Notes: a model not told the origin generated them from the letters alone. A stretch of DNA of 32,500 nucleotides from Nematostella vectensis (GCF_932526225.1 NC_064040.1:9241856-9274355); one strand, 5' to 3'. Numbered from the stretch's first letter, positions 1-7,700 are shown. Made by a program: numbers and translations.

Positions 1-26
1 TCTTACCATACGATCTCATATCGGTT

Positions 27-80
27 GGTCCCATGGTGTAATTTAATCCAGCGACCCGAGTTCAAATCTCGGTTTGACCT
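27..80 (+). pseudogene. Truncated tRNA-Gln-like gene, 18-bp internal deletion
   Basis: The deletion removes the second half of the D arm and the 5' anticodon stem, joining TGTAAT to TTAATCC. The remaining 3' half is K1 type (CCCGAG, TTTGACC). Confidence 0.9.
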
Positions 81-152
81 TTCTTTTGTTTTTAGCATCA
101 CACTTCTTGTTTGCCATAGGACACTCTCTTTCTACACGATCTAACATCGGTT

Positions 153-224
153 GGTCCCATGGTGTAACGGTTAGCACTCTGGACTCTCAATCCAGCGATC
201 CCAGTTCAATTATCGATGGGACCT
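153..224 (+). pseudogene. tRNA-Gln-derived pseudogene, anticodon CTC (Glu)
   Basis: The loop CTCTCAA gives CTC through a G36-to-C change. The T arm is CCCAG against ATCGA, with only two pairs, so it is probably not functional. C16 is present. Confidence 0.75.
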
Positions 225-295
225 TTCTTTTCTTTAAGCTTAATAGCTCTTGTTTGCCATAGCAAACTCTCTTACCTTACCATCTCATATCGGCT

Positions 296-367
296 GGTCC
301 CATGGTGTAATGGTTAGCACTTTGGACTTTGAATCCAGCGATCCGAGTTGAAATCTCGGTGGAACCT
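296..367 (+). tRNA. tRNA-Gln (TTG), Qu, variant
   Basis: T27 wobble stem. The T loop reads TTGAAAT, losing the invariant C, and A68 mismatches C4 in the acceptor stem. Confidence 0.75.
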
Positions 368-439
368 TCATTTTTTTTTTCGCTTCATACCTCTTGTTTC
401 CCATAGGCACCTCTCTTTCCGTACGATCTCATATCTGTT

Positions 440-511
440 GATCCCATGGTGTAATGGTTAGCACTCTGGACTCTAAATCCAGCGATCCGTGTTCTAATCT
501 CGGTGGGACCT
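440..511 (+). tRNA. tRNA-Gln-derived, anticodon CTA (amber)
   Basis: The loop CTCTAAA gives CTA, which would read UAG. A2 mismatches C70 and T51 mismatches T61, and the T loop is TTCTAAT. A suppressor tRNA is possible in form but probably weak or silent. Confidence 0.7.
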
Positions 512-583
512 TTCATTTTTTTTTAGCTTAAAAGCTCTTGTTTCTTATAGGAAACTCACTTACCATACGACCTCATATCGGTT

Positions 584-655
584 GGTCCCATGGTGTAATG
601 GTTAGCACTCTGGACTCTGAATCCAGCCATCCGAGTTCAAATCTCGGCTGGACCT
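584..655 (+). tRNA. tRNA-Gln (CTG), acceptor-damaged
   Basis: The 3' acceptor strand reads CTGGACC, mismatching A7 and C6. The rest matches Qc except C45. Confidence 0.75.
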
Positions 656-725
656 TTAATTTTCTTTAGCTTTATAGCTCGTTTTTTCATAGGAAACTCT
701 CTTACCGCTCAATCTCACATCGGTT

Positions 726-797
726 GGTCCCATGGTGTAATGGTTAGCACTCTGGACTCTGAATCCAGCGATCCGAGGTCAAATCTCGGTGGGACCT
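726..797 (+). tRNA. tRNA-Gln (CTG)
   Basis: Qc body with all stems paired; T53 is G, altering the T loop and B box. Confidence 0.85.
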
Positions 798-870
798 TTC
801 TTTTTTTCTTTACCTTAAAAGCTCTTGTCTCCCATAGGAAACTCTTTTACCATACAATCGCATACCGGCT

Positions 871-942
871 GGTCCCATGGTGTAATGGTTAGCACTTTGG
901 ACTTTGAATCCAGCGATCCGAGTTCAAATCTCGGTGGGACCT
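871..942 (+). tRNA. tRNA-Gln (TTG), Qu
   Basis: All stems pair, with the T27-G43 wobble. The trailer is short before the next TTT run. Confidence 0.92.
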
Positions 943-1011
943 TTATTTCTTTAGCTTAATAGCTCTTGTTTCTTATAAGAAACTCACTTACCATACGATC
1001 TCATATCGATT

Positions 1012-1083
1012 GGTCCCATGGTGTAATGGTTAGCACCCTGGACTCTGAATCCAGCTATCCGAGTTCTAATCTCGGTGGGACCT
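1012..1083 (+). tRNA. tRNA-Gln (CTG)
   Basis: Stems are intact; C26, T45 and T loop TTCTAAT differ from Qc. Its near-copy is at 32008. Confidence 0.85.
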
Positions 1084-1156
1084 TTCTTTTCTTCTTTACC
1101 TGAACAGCTCTTGTTTCCCATAGGAAACTTTCTTACCATACGATCTCCTATCGGTT

Positions 1157-1228
1157 GGTCCCGTGGTATAATGGTTAGCACTCTGGACTTTGAATCCAGC
1201 TAACCGAGTTCAAATCTCGGTGGGACCT
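1157..1228 (+). tRNA. tRNA-Gln (TTG), G7/A12 variant
   Basis: G7-T65 wobble, A12 in the A box, and TAACC in place of GATCC at 45-49. Its near-copy is at 32153. Confidence 0.85.
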
Positions 1229-1299
1229 TCATTTTTTTTTCGCTTCATTGCTCTTGTTTCCCATAGGCACCTTTCTTTCCGTACGATCTCATATCTGTT

Positions 1300-1371
1300 G
1301 GTCCCATGGAGCAATGGTTAGCACTCTGGAGTCTAAATCCAGCGATCCATGTTCAAATCTCGTTGGGACCT
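1300..1371 (+). pseudogene. tRNA-Gln-derived, anticodon CTA (amber), degenerate
   Basis: The loop GTCTAAA has G32 and anticodon CTA. The T arm CCATG against CTCGT has only two pairs. The A box reads GGAGCAATGG. Confidence 0.7.
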
Positions 1372-1441
1372 TTCCTTTTTTTAGCTTTATAGCTCTTGTT
1401 TCCCATAAGAAACGTTCTTACCATACGATCTCCTATCGGTT

Positions 1442-1513
1442 GGTCCCATGGTGTAATGGTTAGCACTCTGGACTTTGAATCCAGCGATCCGAGTTCAAAT
1501 CTCGGTGGGACCT
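1442..1513 (+). tRNA. tRNA-Gln (TTG), Qt
   Basis: Canonical Qt body with every stem fully paired; this is the form I recall as the vertebrate tRNA-Gln-UUG. Confidence 0.95.
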
Positions 1514-1584
1514 TTCATTTTCTTTGGCTTTATAGCTCTTGTTTCCCATGGGAAACTTTCTTACCGCACAATTTAACATCGGTT

Positions 1585-1656
1585 GGTCCCATGGTGTAAT
1601 GGTTAGTACTCTGGACGCTGAATCCAGCGATCCGAGTTCAAATCTCGGTGGGACCT
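1585..1656 (+). tRNA. tRNA-Gln (CTG), loop lacks U33
   Basis: The loop CGCTGAA replaces the near-universal T33 by G, and C23 is T in the D stem. Decoding would probably be impaired. Confidence 0.75.
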
Positions 1657-1730
1657 TTCTTTTTTCTTTTTAGCCTAATAGTTCTTGTTTCCCATAGGAA
1701 AATCTCTTACCATACGATCTCATATTGGTT

Positions 1731-1802
1731 GGTCCCATGGTGTAATGGTTAGCACTCTGGACTCTGAATCCAGCGATCCGAGTTCAAATCTCGGTGGGAC
1801 CT
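1731..1802 (+). tRNA. tRNA-Gln (CTG), Qc
   Basis: Canonical CTG body with loop CTCTGAA and all stems paired. Confidence 0.95.
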
Positions 1803-1876
1803 TTGTTTTTTCTTTTTAGCCTAATAGTTCTTGTTTCCCATAGGAAAATCTCTTACCATACGATCTCATATTGGTT

Positions 1877-1948
1877 GGTCCCACGGTGTAATGGTTAGCA
1901 CTCTGGACTTTTAATCCAGCGACCCGAATTCATTTCTCGATGGGACCT
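1877..1948 (+). tRNA. tRNA-like, anticodon TTT (Lys), K2
   Basis: The loop CTTTTAA gives TTT. The T arm is CCGAA, TTCATTT, CTCGA with two mismatches, and T8 is C. Probably a pseudogene. Confidence 0.65.
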
Positions 1949-2019
1949 TTCATTTTCTTTAGCTTTATAGCTCTTGTCTCCCATAGAAAACTCTCTTACC
2001 ATACAATCGCATACCGGCT

Positions 2020-2091
2020 GGTCCCATGGTGTAATGGTTAGCACTTTGGACTTTGAATCCAGCGATCCGAGTTCAAATCTCGGTGGGACCT
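2020..2091 (+). tRNA. tRNA-Gln (TTG), Qu
   Basis: Intact cloverleaf with the T27 wobble. Confidence 0.92.
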
Positions 2092-2162
2092 TTCATTTTC
2101 TTTAGCTTTATAGCTCTTGTTTCCCATAGGAAACTCTCTTACCGCACAATTTCACATCGGTT

Positions 2163-2234
2163 GGTCCCATGGTTTAATGGTTAGCACTTTGGACTTTGAA
2201 TCCAGCGATCCATGTTCAAATCTTGTTGGGACCT
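2163..2234 (+). tRNA. tRNA-Gln (TTG), Qu, T-arm damaged
   Basis: T12 alters the A box. CCATG against CTTGT leaves mismatches at 48-64 and 51-61. Confidence 0.7.
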
Positions 2235-2304
2235 TTCATTTTGTTATCTTTATAGCTCTTGTTTCCCATAAGAAACGTTCTTACCATACGATCTCCTTTC
2301 GGTT

Positions 2305-2376
2305 GGTCCCATGGTGTAATGGTTAGCACTCTGGACTTTGAATCCAGCGATCCGAGTTCAAATCTCGGTGGGACCT
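2305..2376 (+). tRNA. tRNA-Gln (TTG), Qt
   Basis: Canonical body; 863-bp partner of the unit at 1442. Confidence 0.95.
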
Positions 2377-2447
2377 TTCATTTTCTTTGGCTTTATAGCT
2401 CTTGTTTCCCGTGGGAAACTTTCTTACCGCACAATTTAACATCGGTT

Positions 2448-2519
2448 GGTCCCATGGTGTAATGGTTAGCATTCTGGACTCTGAATCCAGCGATCCGAGT
2501 TCAAATCTTGGTGGGACCT
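2448..2519 (+). tRNA. tRNA-Gln (CTG)
   Basis: T25 and T62 (a G50-T62 wobble) are the only changes from Qc. Confidence 0.9.
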
Positions 2520-2593
2520 TTCTTTTTTCTTTTTAGCCTAATAGTTCTTGTTTCCCATAGGAAAATCTCTTACCATACGATCTCATATTGGTT

Positions 2594-2665
2594 GGTCCCA
2601 TGGTGTAATGGTTAGCACTCTGGACTCTGAATCCAGCGATCCGAGTTCAAATCTCGGTGGGACCT
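2594..2665 (+). tRNA. tRNA-Gln (CTG), Qc
   Basis: Canonical body; partner of the unit at 1731. Confidence 0.95.
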
Positions 2666-2739
2666 TTCTTTTTTCTTTTTAGCCTAATAGTTCTTGTTTC
2701 CCATAGGAAAATCTCTTACCATACGATCTCATATTGGTT

Positions 2740-2811
2740 GGTCCCATGGTGTAATGGTTAGCACTCTGGACTTTTAATCCAGCGACCCGAATTCATTTCT
2801 CGATGGGACCT
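2740..2811 (+). tRNA. tRNA-like, anticodon TTT (Lys), K2
   Basis: Same T-arm defects as its partner at 1877, but T8 is retained. Confidence 0.65.
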
Positions 2812-2882
2812 TTCATTTTCTTTAGCTTTATAGCTCTTGTCTCCCATAGAAAACTCTCTTACCATACAATCGCATACCGGCT

Positions 2883-2954
2883 GGTCCCATGGTGTAATGG
2901 TTAGCACTTTGGACTTTGAATCCAGCGATCCATGTTCAAATCTCGTTGGGACCT
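2883..2954 (+). tRNA. tRNA-Gln (TTG), Qu, T-arm damaged
   Basis: CCATG against CTCGT leaves the T stem with only two pairs; other arms are intact. Confidence 0.7.
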
Positions 2955-3024
2955 TTCCTTTTGTTATCTTTATAGCTCTTGTTTCCCATAAGAAACGTTC
3001 TTACCATACGATCTCCTATCGGTT

Positions 3025-3096
3025 GGTCCCATGGTGTAATGGTTAGCACTCTGGACTTTGAATCCAGCGATCCGAGTTCAAATCTCGGTGGGACCT
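3025..3096 (+). tRNA. tRNA-Gln (TTG), Qt
   Basis: Canonical body, all stems paired. Confidence 0.95.
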
Positions 3097-3167
3097 TTCA
3101 TTTTCTTTGGCTTTATAGCTCTTGTTTCCCATGGGAAACTCTCTTAGCGCACAATTTAACATCGGTT

Positions 3168-3239
3168 GGTCCCATGGTGTAATGGTTATTACTCTGGACT
3201 CTGAATCCAGCGATTTGAGTTCAAATCTCGGTGGGACCT
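3168..3239 (+). tRNA. tRNA-Gln (CTG), D-arm variant
   Basis: G22 and C23 are both T, weakening the D stem. The T stem TTGAG still pairs through G-T wobbles. Confidence 0.78.
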
Positions 3240-3314
3240 TTCTTTTTTTCTTTTTAGCCTAATAGCTCTTGTTTCCCATAGGAAAATCTCTTATCATACC
3301 ATCTCCTATCGGTT

Positions 3315-3386
3315 GGTCCCATGGTGTAATGGTTAGCACTCTGGACTTTTAATCCAGCGACCCGAGTTCAAATCTCGGTTTGACAT
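3315..3386 (+). tRNA. tRNA-like, anticodon TTT (Lys), K1
   Basis: The 3' acceptor TTTGACA mismatches positions 1, 5 and 6, so a stable acceptor stem is unlikely. Confidence 0.6.
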
Positions 3387-3459
3387 TTCTTTTGTTTTTT
3401 AGCATCACACTTCTTGTTTGCCATAAGACACTCTTTTTCCACACGATCTGATATCGGTT

Positions 3460-3531
3460 GGTCCCATGGTGTAACTGTTAGCACTCTGTACTGTTAATCC
3501 AGCGATCCGTGTTCTAATCTCGTTAAGACCT
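3460..3531 (+). pseudogene. tRNA-like, anticodon GTT (Asn), Y2-derived
   Basis: The loop CTGTTAA differs from Y2 by one base. The anticodon stem (T30-C40), T arm (T51, T64) and acceptor (TAAGACC) are all damaged. Confidence 0.7.
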
Positions 3532-3603
3532 TTTATTTTTTTTTAGCTTAATAGCTCTTGTTTCCCATAGGAAAATCTCTTACCATACAATCTCCTATCG
3601 GTT

Positions 3604-3675
3604 GGTCCCATGGTGTAATGGTTAGCACTCTGGACTTTTAATCCAGCGACCCGAGTTCAAATCTCGGTTTGACCT
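3604..3675 (+). tRNA. tRNA-like, anticodon TTT (Lys), K1
   Basis: Typical K1: anticodon and T arms are perfect, while T66 and T67 face C6 and C5. Confidence 0.65.
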
Positions 3676-3748
3676 TTCTTTTGTTTTTTAGCATCACACT
3701 TCTTGTTTGCCATAAGACACTCTCTTTCCACACGATCTGACATCGGTT

Positions 3749-3820
3749 GGTCCCATGGTGTAACTGTTAGCACTCTGTACTGTAAATCCAGCGATCCGTG
3801 TTCTAATCTCGGTGAGACCT
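3749..3820 (+). tRNA. tRNA-like, anticodon GTA (Tyr), Y2
   Basis: Typical Y2: loop CTGTAAA, mismatches T30-C40, T51-T61 and C5-A67. Probably a pseudogene. Confidence 0.62.
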
Positions 3821-3894
3821 TTTATTTTTTTTTTTAGCTTAATAGCTCTTGTTTCTTATAGGAAACTCTTTTACCATACTATCTCATATCGTTT

Positions 3895-3966
3895 GGTCCC
3901 ATGGTGTAATGGTTAGCACTTTGGACTTTGAATCCAGCGATCCGAGTTCAAATCTCGGTGGGACCT
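3895..3966 (+). tRNA. tRNA-Gln (TTG), Qu
   Basis: Intact cloverleaf. Confidence 0.93.
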
Positions 3967-4037
3967 TTATTTTCTTTTCGCTTCTTAGCTCTTGTTTCCC
4001 ATAGGCACTTCTCTTTCCGTACGATCTCATATCGGTT

Positions 4038-4109
4038 GGTCCCATGGTGCAATGGTTAGCACTCTGGACTTTGAATCCAGCGATCCGAGTTCAAATCTCG
4101 GTGGGACCT
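4038..4109 (+). tRNA. tRNA-Gln (TTG)
   Basis: Qt body with C13 in the A box. Confidence 0.9.
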
Positions 4110-4179
4110 TTATTTTTTTTCGTTTCATAGCTCTTGTTTCCCATAGGCACCTCTCTTTCCGTACGATCTCATATCGGTT

Positions 4180-4251
4180 GGTCCCATGGTGTAATGGTTA
4201 GCACTCTGGATTGTAAATCCAGCGATCCGTGTTCTAATCTCGGTGAGACCT
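4180..4251 (+). tRNA. tRNA-like, anticodon GTA (Tyr), Y1
   Basis: Typical Y1: loop TTGTAAA on a fully paired CTGGA/TCCAG stem, T51-T61 and C5-A67 mismatched, T loop TTCTAAT. Confidence 0.68.
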
Positions 4252-4318
4252 TTTTTTTTAGCTTAATAGCTCTTGTTTCTTATAGGAAACTCTCTTACCA
4301 TATGATCTCATATTGGTT

Positions 4319-4390
4319 GGTCCTATGGTGTAAAGGTTAGCACTCTGGACTCTGAATCCAGCGATCCGAGTTCAAATCTCGGTGGGACCT
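4319..4390 (+). tRNA. tRNA-Gln (CTG), T6/A16
   Basis: T6-G66 wobble and A16 in the D loop. It opens the 25-unit repeat. Confidence 0.88.
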
Positions 4391-4463
4391 TTCTTTTCTT
4401 CTTTACCTTAACAGCTCTTGTTTCCCATAGCAAACTTTCTTACCATACGATCTCCTATCGGTT

Positions 4464-4535
4464 GGTCCCATGGTGTAATGGTTAGCACTCTGGACTTTGA
4501 ATCCAGCGATCCGAGTTCAAATCTCGGTGGGACCT
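4464..4535 (+). tRNA. tRNA-Gln (TTG), Qt
   Basis: Canonical body. Confidence 0.95.
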
Positions 4536-4606
4536 TTCATTTTCTTTGGCTTTATAGCTCTTGTTTCCCATGGGAAACTCTCTTAGCGCACAATTTAACA
4601 TCGGTT

Positions 4607-4678
4607 GGTCCCATGGTGTAATGGTTAGCACTCTGGACTCTGAATCCAGCCATCCGAATTCAAATCTCGGTGGGACCT
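4607..4678 (+). tRNA. tRNA-Gln (CTG)
   Basis: C45, and A52 mismatching C60 at the base of the T loop. Confidence 0.83.
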
Positions 4679-4753
4679 TTCTTTTTTTCTTTTTAGCCTA
4701 ATAGCTCTTGTTTCCCATAGGAAAATCTCTTACCATACAATCTCCTATCGGTT

Positions 4754-4825
4754 GGTCCCATGGTGTAATGGTTAGCATTCTGGACTTTTAATCCAGCGAC
4801 CCGAGTTCAAATCTCGGTTTGACCT
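4754..4825 (+). tRNA. tRNA-like, anticodon TTT (Lys), K1
   Basis: K1 with T25 in the D stem. Confidence 0.63.
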
Positions 4826-4898
4826 TTCTTTTGTTTTTTAGCATCACACTTCTTGTTTGCCATAAGACAATCTCTTTCCACACGATCTGACATCGGTT

Positions 4899-4970
4899 TG
4901 TCCCATGGTGTAACTGTTAGCACTCTGTACTGTAAATCCAGCGATCCGTGTTCTAATCTCGGTGAGACCT
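4899..4970 (+). tRNA. tRNA-like, anticodon GTA (Tyr), Y2
   Basis: Y2 with T1, which also breaks the first acceptor pair. Confidence 0.58.
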
Positions 4971-5041
4971 TTTATTTTTTTTAGCTTAATAGCTCTTGTT
5001 TCTTATAGGAAACTCTTTTACCATACTATCTCATATCGTTT

Positions 5042-5113
5042 GGTCCCATGGTGTAATGGTTAGCACTTTGGACATTGAATCCAGCGATCCGAGTTCAAGT
5101 CTCGGTGGGACCT
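5042..5113 (+). tRNA. tRNA-Gln (TTG), Qu, loop lacks U33
   Basis: The loop CATTGAA has A33, and the T loop has G58. Its partner at 8633 carries TTA instead. Confidence 0.8.
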
Positions 5114-5184
5114 TCATTTTCTTTTCGCTTCTTAGCTCTTGTTTCCCATAGGCACTTCTCTTTCCGTACGATCTCATATCGGTT

Positions 5185-5256
5185 GGTCCCATGGTGCGAT
5201 GGTTAGCACTCTGGACTCTGAATCCAGCGATCCAGGTTCAAATCTTGATCGGACCT
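5185..5256 (+). tRNA. tRNA-Gln (CTG), Q6 variant
   Basis: G14 replaces the conserved A14. The T arm CCAGG/CTTGA has a 48-64 mismatch, and C66 faces C6. Confidence 0.72.
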
Positions 5257-5327
5257 TTCTTTTTGAAAAGCTTTATAGCTCTTGTTTCCCATAGGAAACT
5301 CTCTTACCATACCATCTCTTATCTGCT

Positions 5328-5399
5328 GGTCCCATGATGTAATGGTTAGCACTTTGGACTTTGAATCCAGCGATCCGAGTTCAAATCTCGGTGGGACCT
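5328..5399 (+). tRNA. tRNA-Gln (TTG), Qu
   Basis: A10 weakens the D stem; otherwise intact. Confidence 0.85.
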
Positions 5400-5469
5400 T
5401 TATTTTTTTTCGTTTCATAGCTCTTGTTTCCCATAGGCACCTCTCTTTCCGTAGGATCTCATATCGGTT

Positions 5470-5541
5470 GGTCCCATGGTGTAATGGTTAGCACTCTGGA
5501 TTGTAAATCCAGCGATCCGTGTTCTAATCTCGGTGAGACCT
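5470..5541 (+). tRNA. tRNA-like, anticodon GTA (Tyr), Y1
   Basis: Typical Y1; the leader reads TAGGATCT rather than TACGATCT. Confidence 0.68.
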
Positions 5542-5608
5542 TTTTTTTTAGCTTAATAGCTCTTGTTTCTTATAGGAAACTCTCTTACCATATGATCTCA
5601 TATCGGTT

Positions 5609-5680
5609 GGTCCTATGGTGTAATGGTTAGCACTCTGGACTCTGAATCCAGCGATCCGAGTTCAAATCTCGGTGGGACCT
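5609..5680 (+). tRNA. tRNA-Gln (CTG), T6
   Basis: Qc with a T6-G66 wobble. Confidence 0.92.
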
Positions 5681-5753
5681 TTCTTTTCTTCTTTACCTTA
5701 ACAGCTCTTGTTTCCCATAGCAAACTTTCTTACCATACGATCTCCTATCGGTT

Positions 5754-5825
5754 GGTCCCATGGTGTAATGGTTAGCACTCTGGACTTTTAATCCAGCGAC
5801 CCGAGTTCAAATCTCGGTTTGACCT
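5754..5825 (+). tRNA. tRNA-like, anticodon TTT (Lys), K1
   Basis: Typical K1. Confidence 0.65.
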
Positions 5826-5898
5826 TTCTTTTGTTTTTTAGCATCACACTTCTTGTTTGCCATAAGACACTCTCTTTCCACACGATCTGACATCGGTT

Positions 5899-5970
5899 GG
5901 TCCCATGGTGTAACTGTTAGCACTCTGTACTGTAAATCCAGCGATCCGTGTTCTAATCTCGGTGAGACCT
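5899..5970 (+). tRNA. tRNA-like, anticodon GTA (Tyr), Y2
   Basis: Typical Y2, followed by a long T-run. Confidence 0.62.
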
Positions 5971-6045
5971 TTTATTTTTTTTTTTTAGCTTAATAGCTCT
6001 TGTTTCTTATAGGAAACTCTTTTACCATACTATCTCATATCGTTT

Positions 6046-6117
6046 GGTCCCATGGTGTAATGGTTAGCACTTTGGACTTTGAATCCAGCGATCCGAGTTC
6101 AAATCTCGGTGGGACCT
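6046..6117 (+). tRNA. tRNA-Gln (TTG), Qu
   Basis: Intact cloverleaf. Confidence 0.93.
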
Positions 6118-6188
6118 TCATTTTCTTTTCGCTTCTTAGCTCTTGTTTCCCATAGGCACTTCTCTTTCCGTACGATCTCATATCGGTT

Positions 6189-6260
6189 GGTCCCATGGTG
6201 CAATGGTTAGCCCTCTGGACTCTGAATCCAGCGATCCAGGTTCAAATCTTGATGGGACCT
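6189..6260 (+). tRNA. tRNA-Gln (CTG), Q6, C24
   Basis: C24 changes the D stem. T arm CCAGG/CTTGA has one mismatch. Confidence 0.78.
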
Positions 6261-6331
6261 TTCTTTTTGAAAAGCTTTATAGCTCTTGTTTCCCATAGGA
6301 AACTCTCTTACCATACCATCTCTTATTGGCA

Positions 6332-6403
6332 GGTCCCATGGTGTAATGGTTAGCACTTTGGACTTTGAATCCAGCGATCCGAGTTCAAATCTCGGTGGGA
6401 CCT
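6332..6403 (+). tRNA. tRNA-Gln (TTG), Qu
   Basis: Intact; the leader ends TTGGCA instead of TCGGTT. Confidence 0.92.
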
Positions 6404-6473
6404 TTATTTTTTTTCGTTTCATAGCTCTTGTTTCCCATAGGCACCTCTCTTTCCGTACGATCTCATATCGGTT

Positions 6474-6545
6474 GGTCCCATGGTGTAATGGTTAGCACTC
6501 TGGATTGTAAATCCAGCGATCCGTGTTCTAATCTCGGTGAGACAT
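6474..6545 (+). tRNA. tRNA-like, anticodon GTA (Tyr), Y1
   Basis: Y1 with A71, which mismatches G1. Confidence 0.62.
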
Positions 6546-6611
6546 TTTTTTTAGCTTAATAGCTCTTGTTTCTTAGAGGAAACTCTCTTACCATATGATC
6601 TCATATCGGTT

Positions 6612-6683
6612 GGTCCTATGGTGTAATGGTTAGCACTCTGGACTTTGAATCCAGCGATCCTAGTTCAAATCTCGGTGGGACCT
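6612..6683 (+). tRNA. tRNA-Gln (TTG), T6
   Basis: T6-G66 wobble; T50 mismatches C62. Confidence 0.82.
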
Positions 6684-6756
6684 TTTTTTTCTTCTTTACC
6701 TTAACAGCTCTTGTTTCCCATAGCAAACTTTCTTACCATACGATCTCCTATCGGTT

Positions 6757-6828
6757 GGTCCCATGGTGTAATGGTTAGCACTCTGGACTTTGAATCCAGC
6801 GATCCGAGTTTAAATCTCGGTGGGACCT
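6757..6828 (+). tRNA. tRNA-Gln (TTG)
   Basis: Stems are canonical, but C55 is T in the T loop and B box, which may weaken transcription. Confidence 0.85.
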
Positions 6829-6899
6829 TTCATTTTCTTTCGCTTTATAGCTCTTGTTTCCCATTGGAAACTCTCTTAGCGCACAATTTAACATCGGTT

Positions 6900-6971
6900 G
6901 GTCCCATGGTGTAAAGGTTAGCACTGTGGACTCTGAATCCAGCTATCCAAGTTCAAATCTCGGTTAGACCT
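6900..6971 (+). tRNA. tRNA-Gln (CTG), degenerate
   Basis: G27-G43, A50-C62 and acceptor (TTAGACC) mismatches; A16 present. Probably a pseudogene. Confidence 0.65.
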
Positions 6972-7045
6972 TTCTTTTTTCTTTTTAGCCTAATAGTTCT
7001 TGTTTCCCATAGGAAAATCTCTTACCATACGATCTCATATCGGTT

Positions 7046-7117
7046 GGTCCCATGGTGTAATGGTTAGCACTCTGGACTTTTAATCCAGCGATCCGAATTC
7101 AATTCTCGATGGGACCT
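7046..7117 (+). tRNA. tRNA-like, anticodon TTT (Lys), K2
   Basis: T arm CCGAA, TTCAATT, CTCGA; the acceptor is fully paired. Confidence 0.66.
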
Positions 7118-7192
7118 TTCATTTTCTTTAGCTTTATAGCTCTTGTTTCCCTCCCATAGGAAACTCTCTTTCCGCACAATTTCACATGGGTT

Positions 7193-7264
7193 GGTCCCAT
7201 GGTGTAATGGTTAGCACTCTGGACTTTGAATCCAGCGATCCTAGTTCAAATCTCTGTGGGACCT
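7193..7264 (+). tRNA. tRNA-Gln (TTG), T-arm damaged
   Basis: CCTAG against CTCTG has mismatches at 49-63 and 50-62. The upstream spacer has a 4-bp CTCC insertion. Confidence 0.75.
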
Positions 7265-7338
7265 TTCTTTTTTCTTTTTAGCCTAATAGCTCTTGTTTCC
7301 CATAGGAAAATCTCTTACCATACGATCTCCTACCGGTT

Positions 7339-7410
7339 GGTCCCATGGTGTAATTGTTAGCACTCTGGACTTTTAATCCAGCGACCCGAGTTCAAATCTC
7401 GGTTTGACCT
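7339..7410 (+). tRNA. tRNA-like, anticodon TTT (Lys), K1
   Basis: K1 with T17 in the D loop. Confidence 0.64.
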
Positions 7411-7482
7411 TTCTTTTGTTTTTAGCATCACACTTCTTGTTTGCAATAAGACACTCTCTTTCCACACGATCTAACATCGGTT

Positions 7483-7554
7483 GGTCCCATGGTGTAACTG
7501 TTAGCACTCTGGACTGTAAATCCAGCGATCCGTGTTCTAATCTCGGTGAGACCT
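7483..7554 (+). tRNA. tRNA-like, anticodon GTA (Tyr), Y1/Y2 intermediate
   Basis: It has the Y2 D loop (C16, T17) and C32 but a fully paired CTGGA stem, so it links the two GTA classes. Confidence 0.66.
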
Positions 7555-7628
7555 TTTTTTTTTTTTTTTAGCTTAATAGCTCTTTTTTCTTATAGGAAAC
7601 TCTTTTACCATACTATCTCATATCGGCT

Positions 7629-7700
7629 GGTCCCATGGTGTAATGGTTAGCACTTTGGACTTTGAATCCAGCAATCCGAGTTCAAATCTCGGTGGGACCT
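7629..7700 (+). tRNA. tRNA-Gln (TTG), Qu
   Basis: Intact, with A45. Confidence 0.91.

Larger units (their letters stand above)
1442..3167 (+). repeat. Local 6-unit (863 bp) and 5-unit (720 bp) duplication
   Basis: Units starting at 1442, 1585, 1731, 1877 and 2020 recur at 2305, 2448, 2594, 2740 and 2883, all shifted by exactly 863 bp. They share the TTT unit with an altered T loop. The unit at 2305 recurs again at 3025, a shift of 720 bp, so the third copy has lost one unit. Confidence 0.85.

Noticed and set aside
3604-3675. Genuine tRNA-Lys genes
   Set aside because: The TTT units share the glutamine D arm, acceptor and spacer; only the anticodon is Lys-like, and the acceptor often has mismatches.
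3749-3820. Genuine tRNA-Tyr genes
   Set aside because: GTA units keep the Gln body with G1-C71 pairing and have no intron, unlike eukaryotic tRNA-Tyr.
7555-7571. Long poly-T tracts as retroposon tails
   Set aside because: Their position right after each tRNA 3' end fits pol III terminators, and there are no flanking target duplications.
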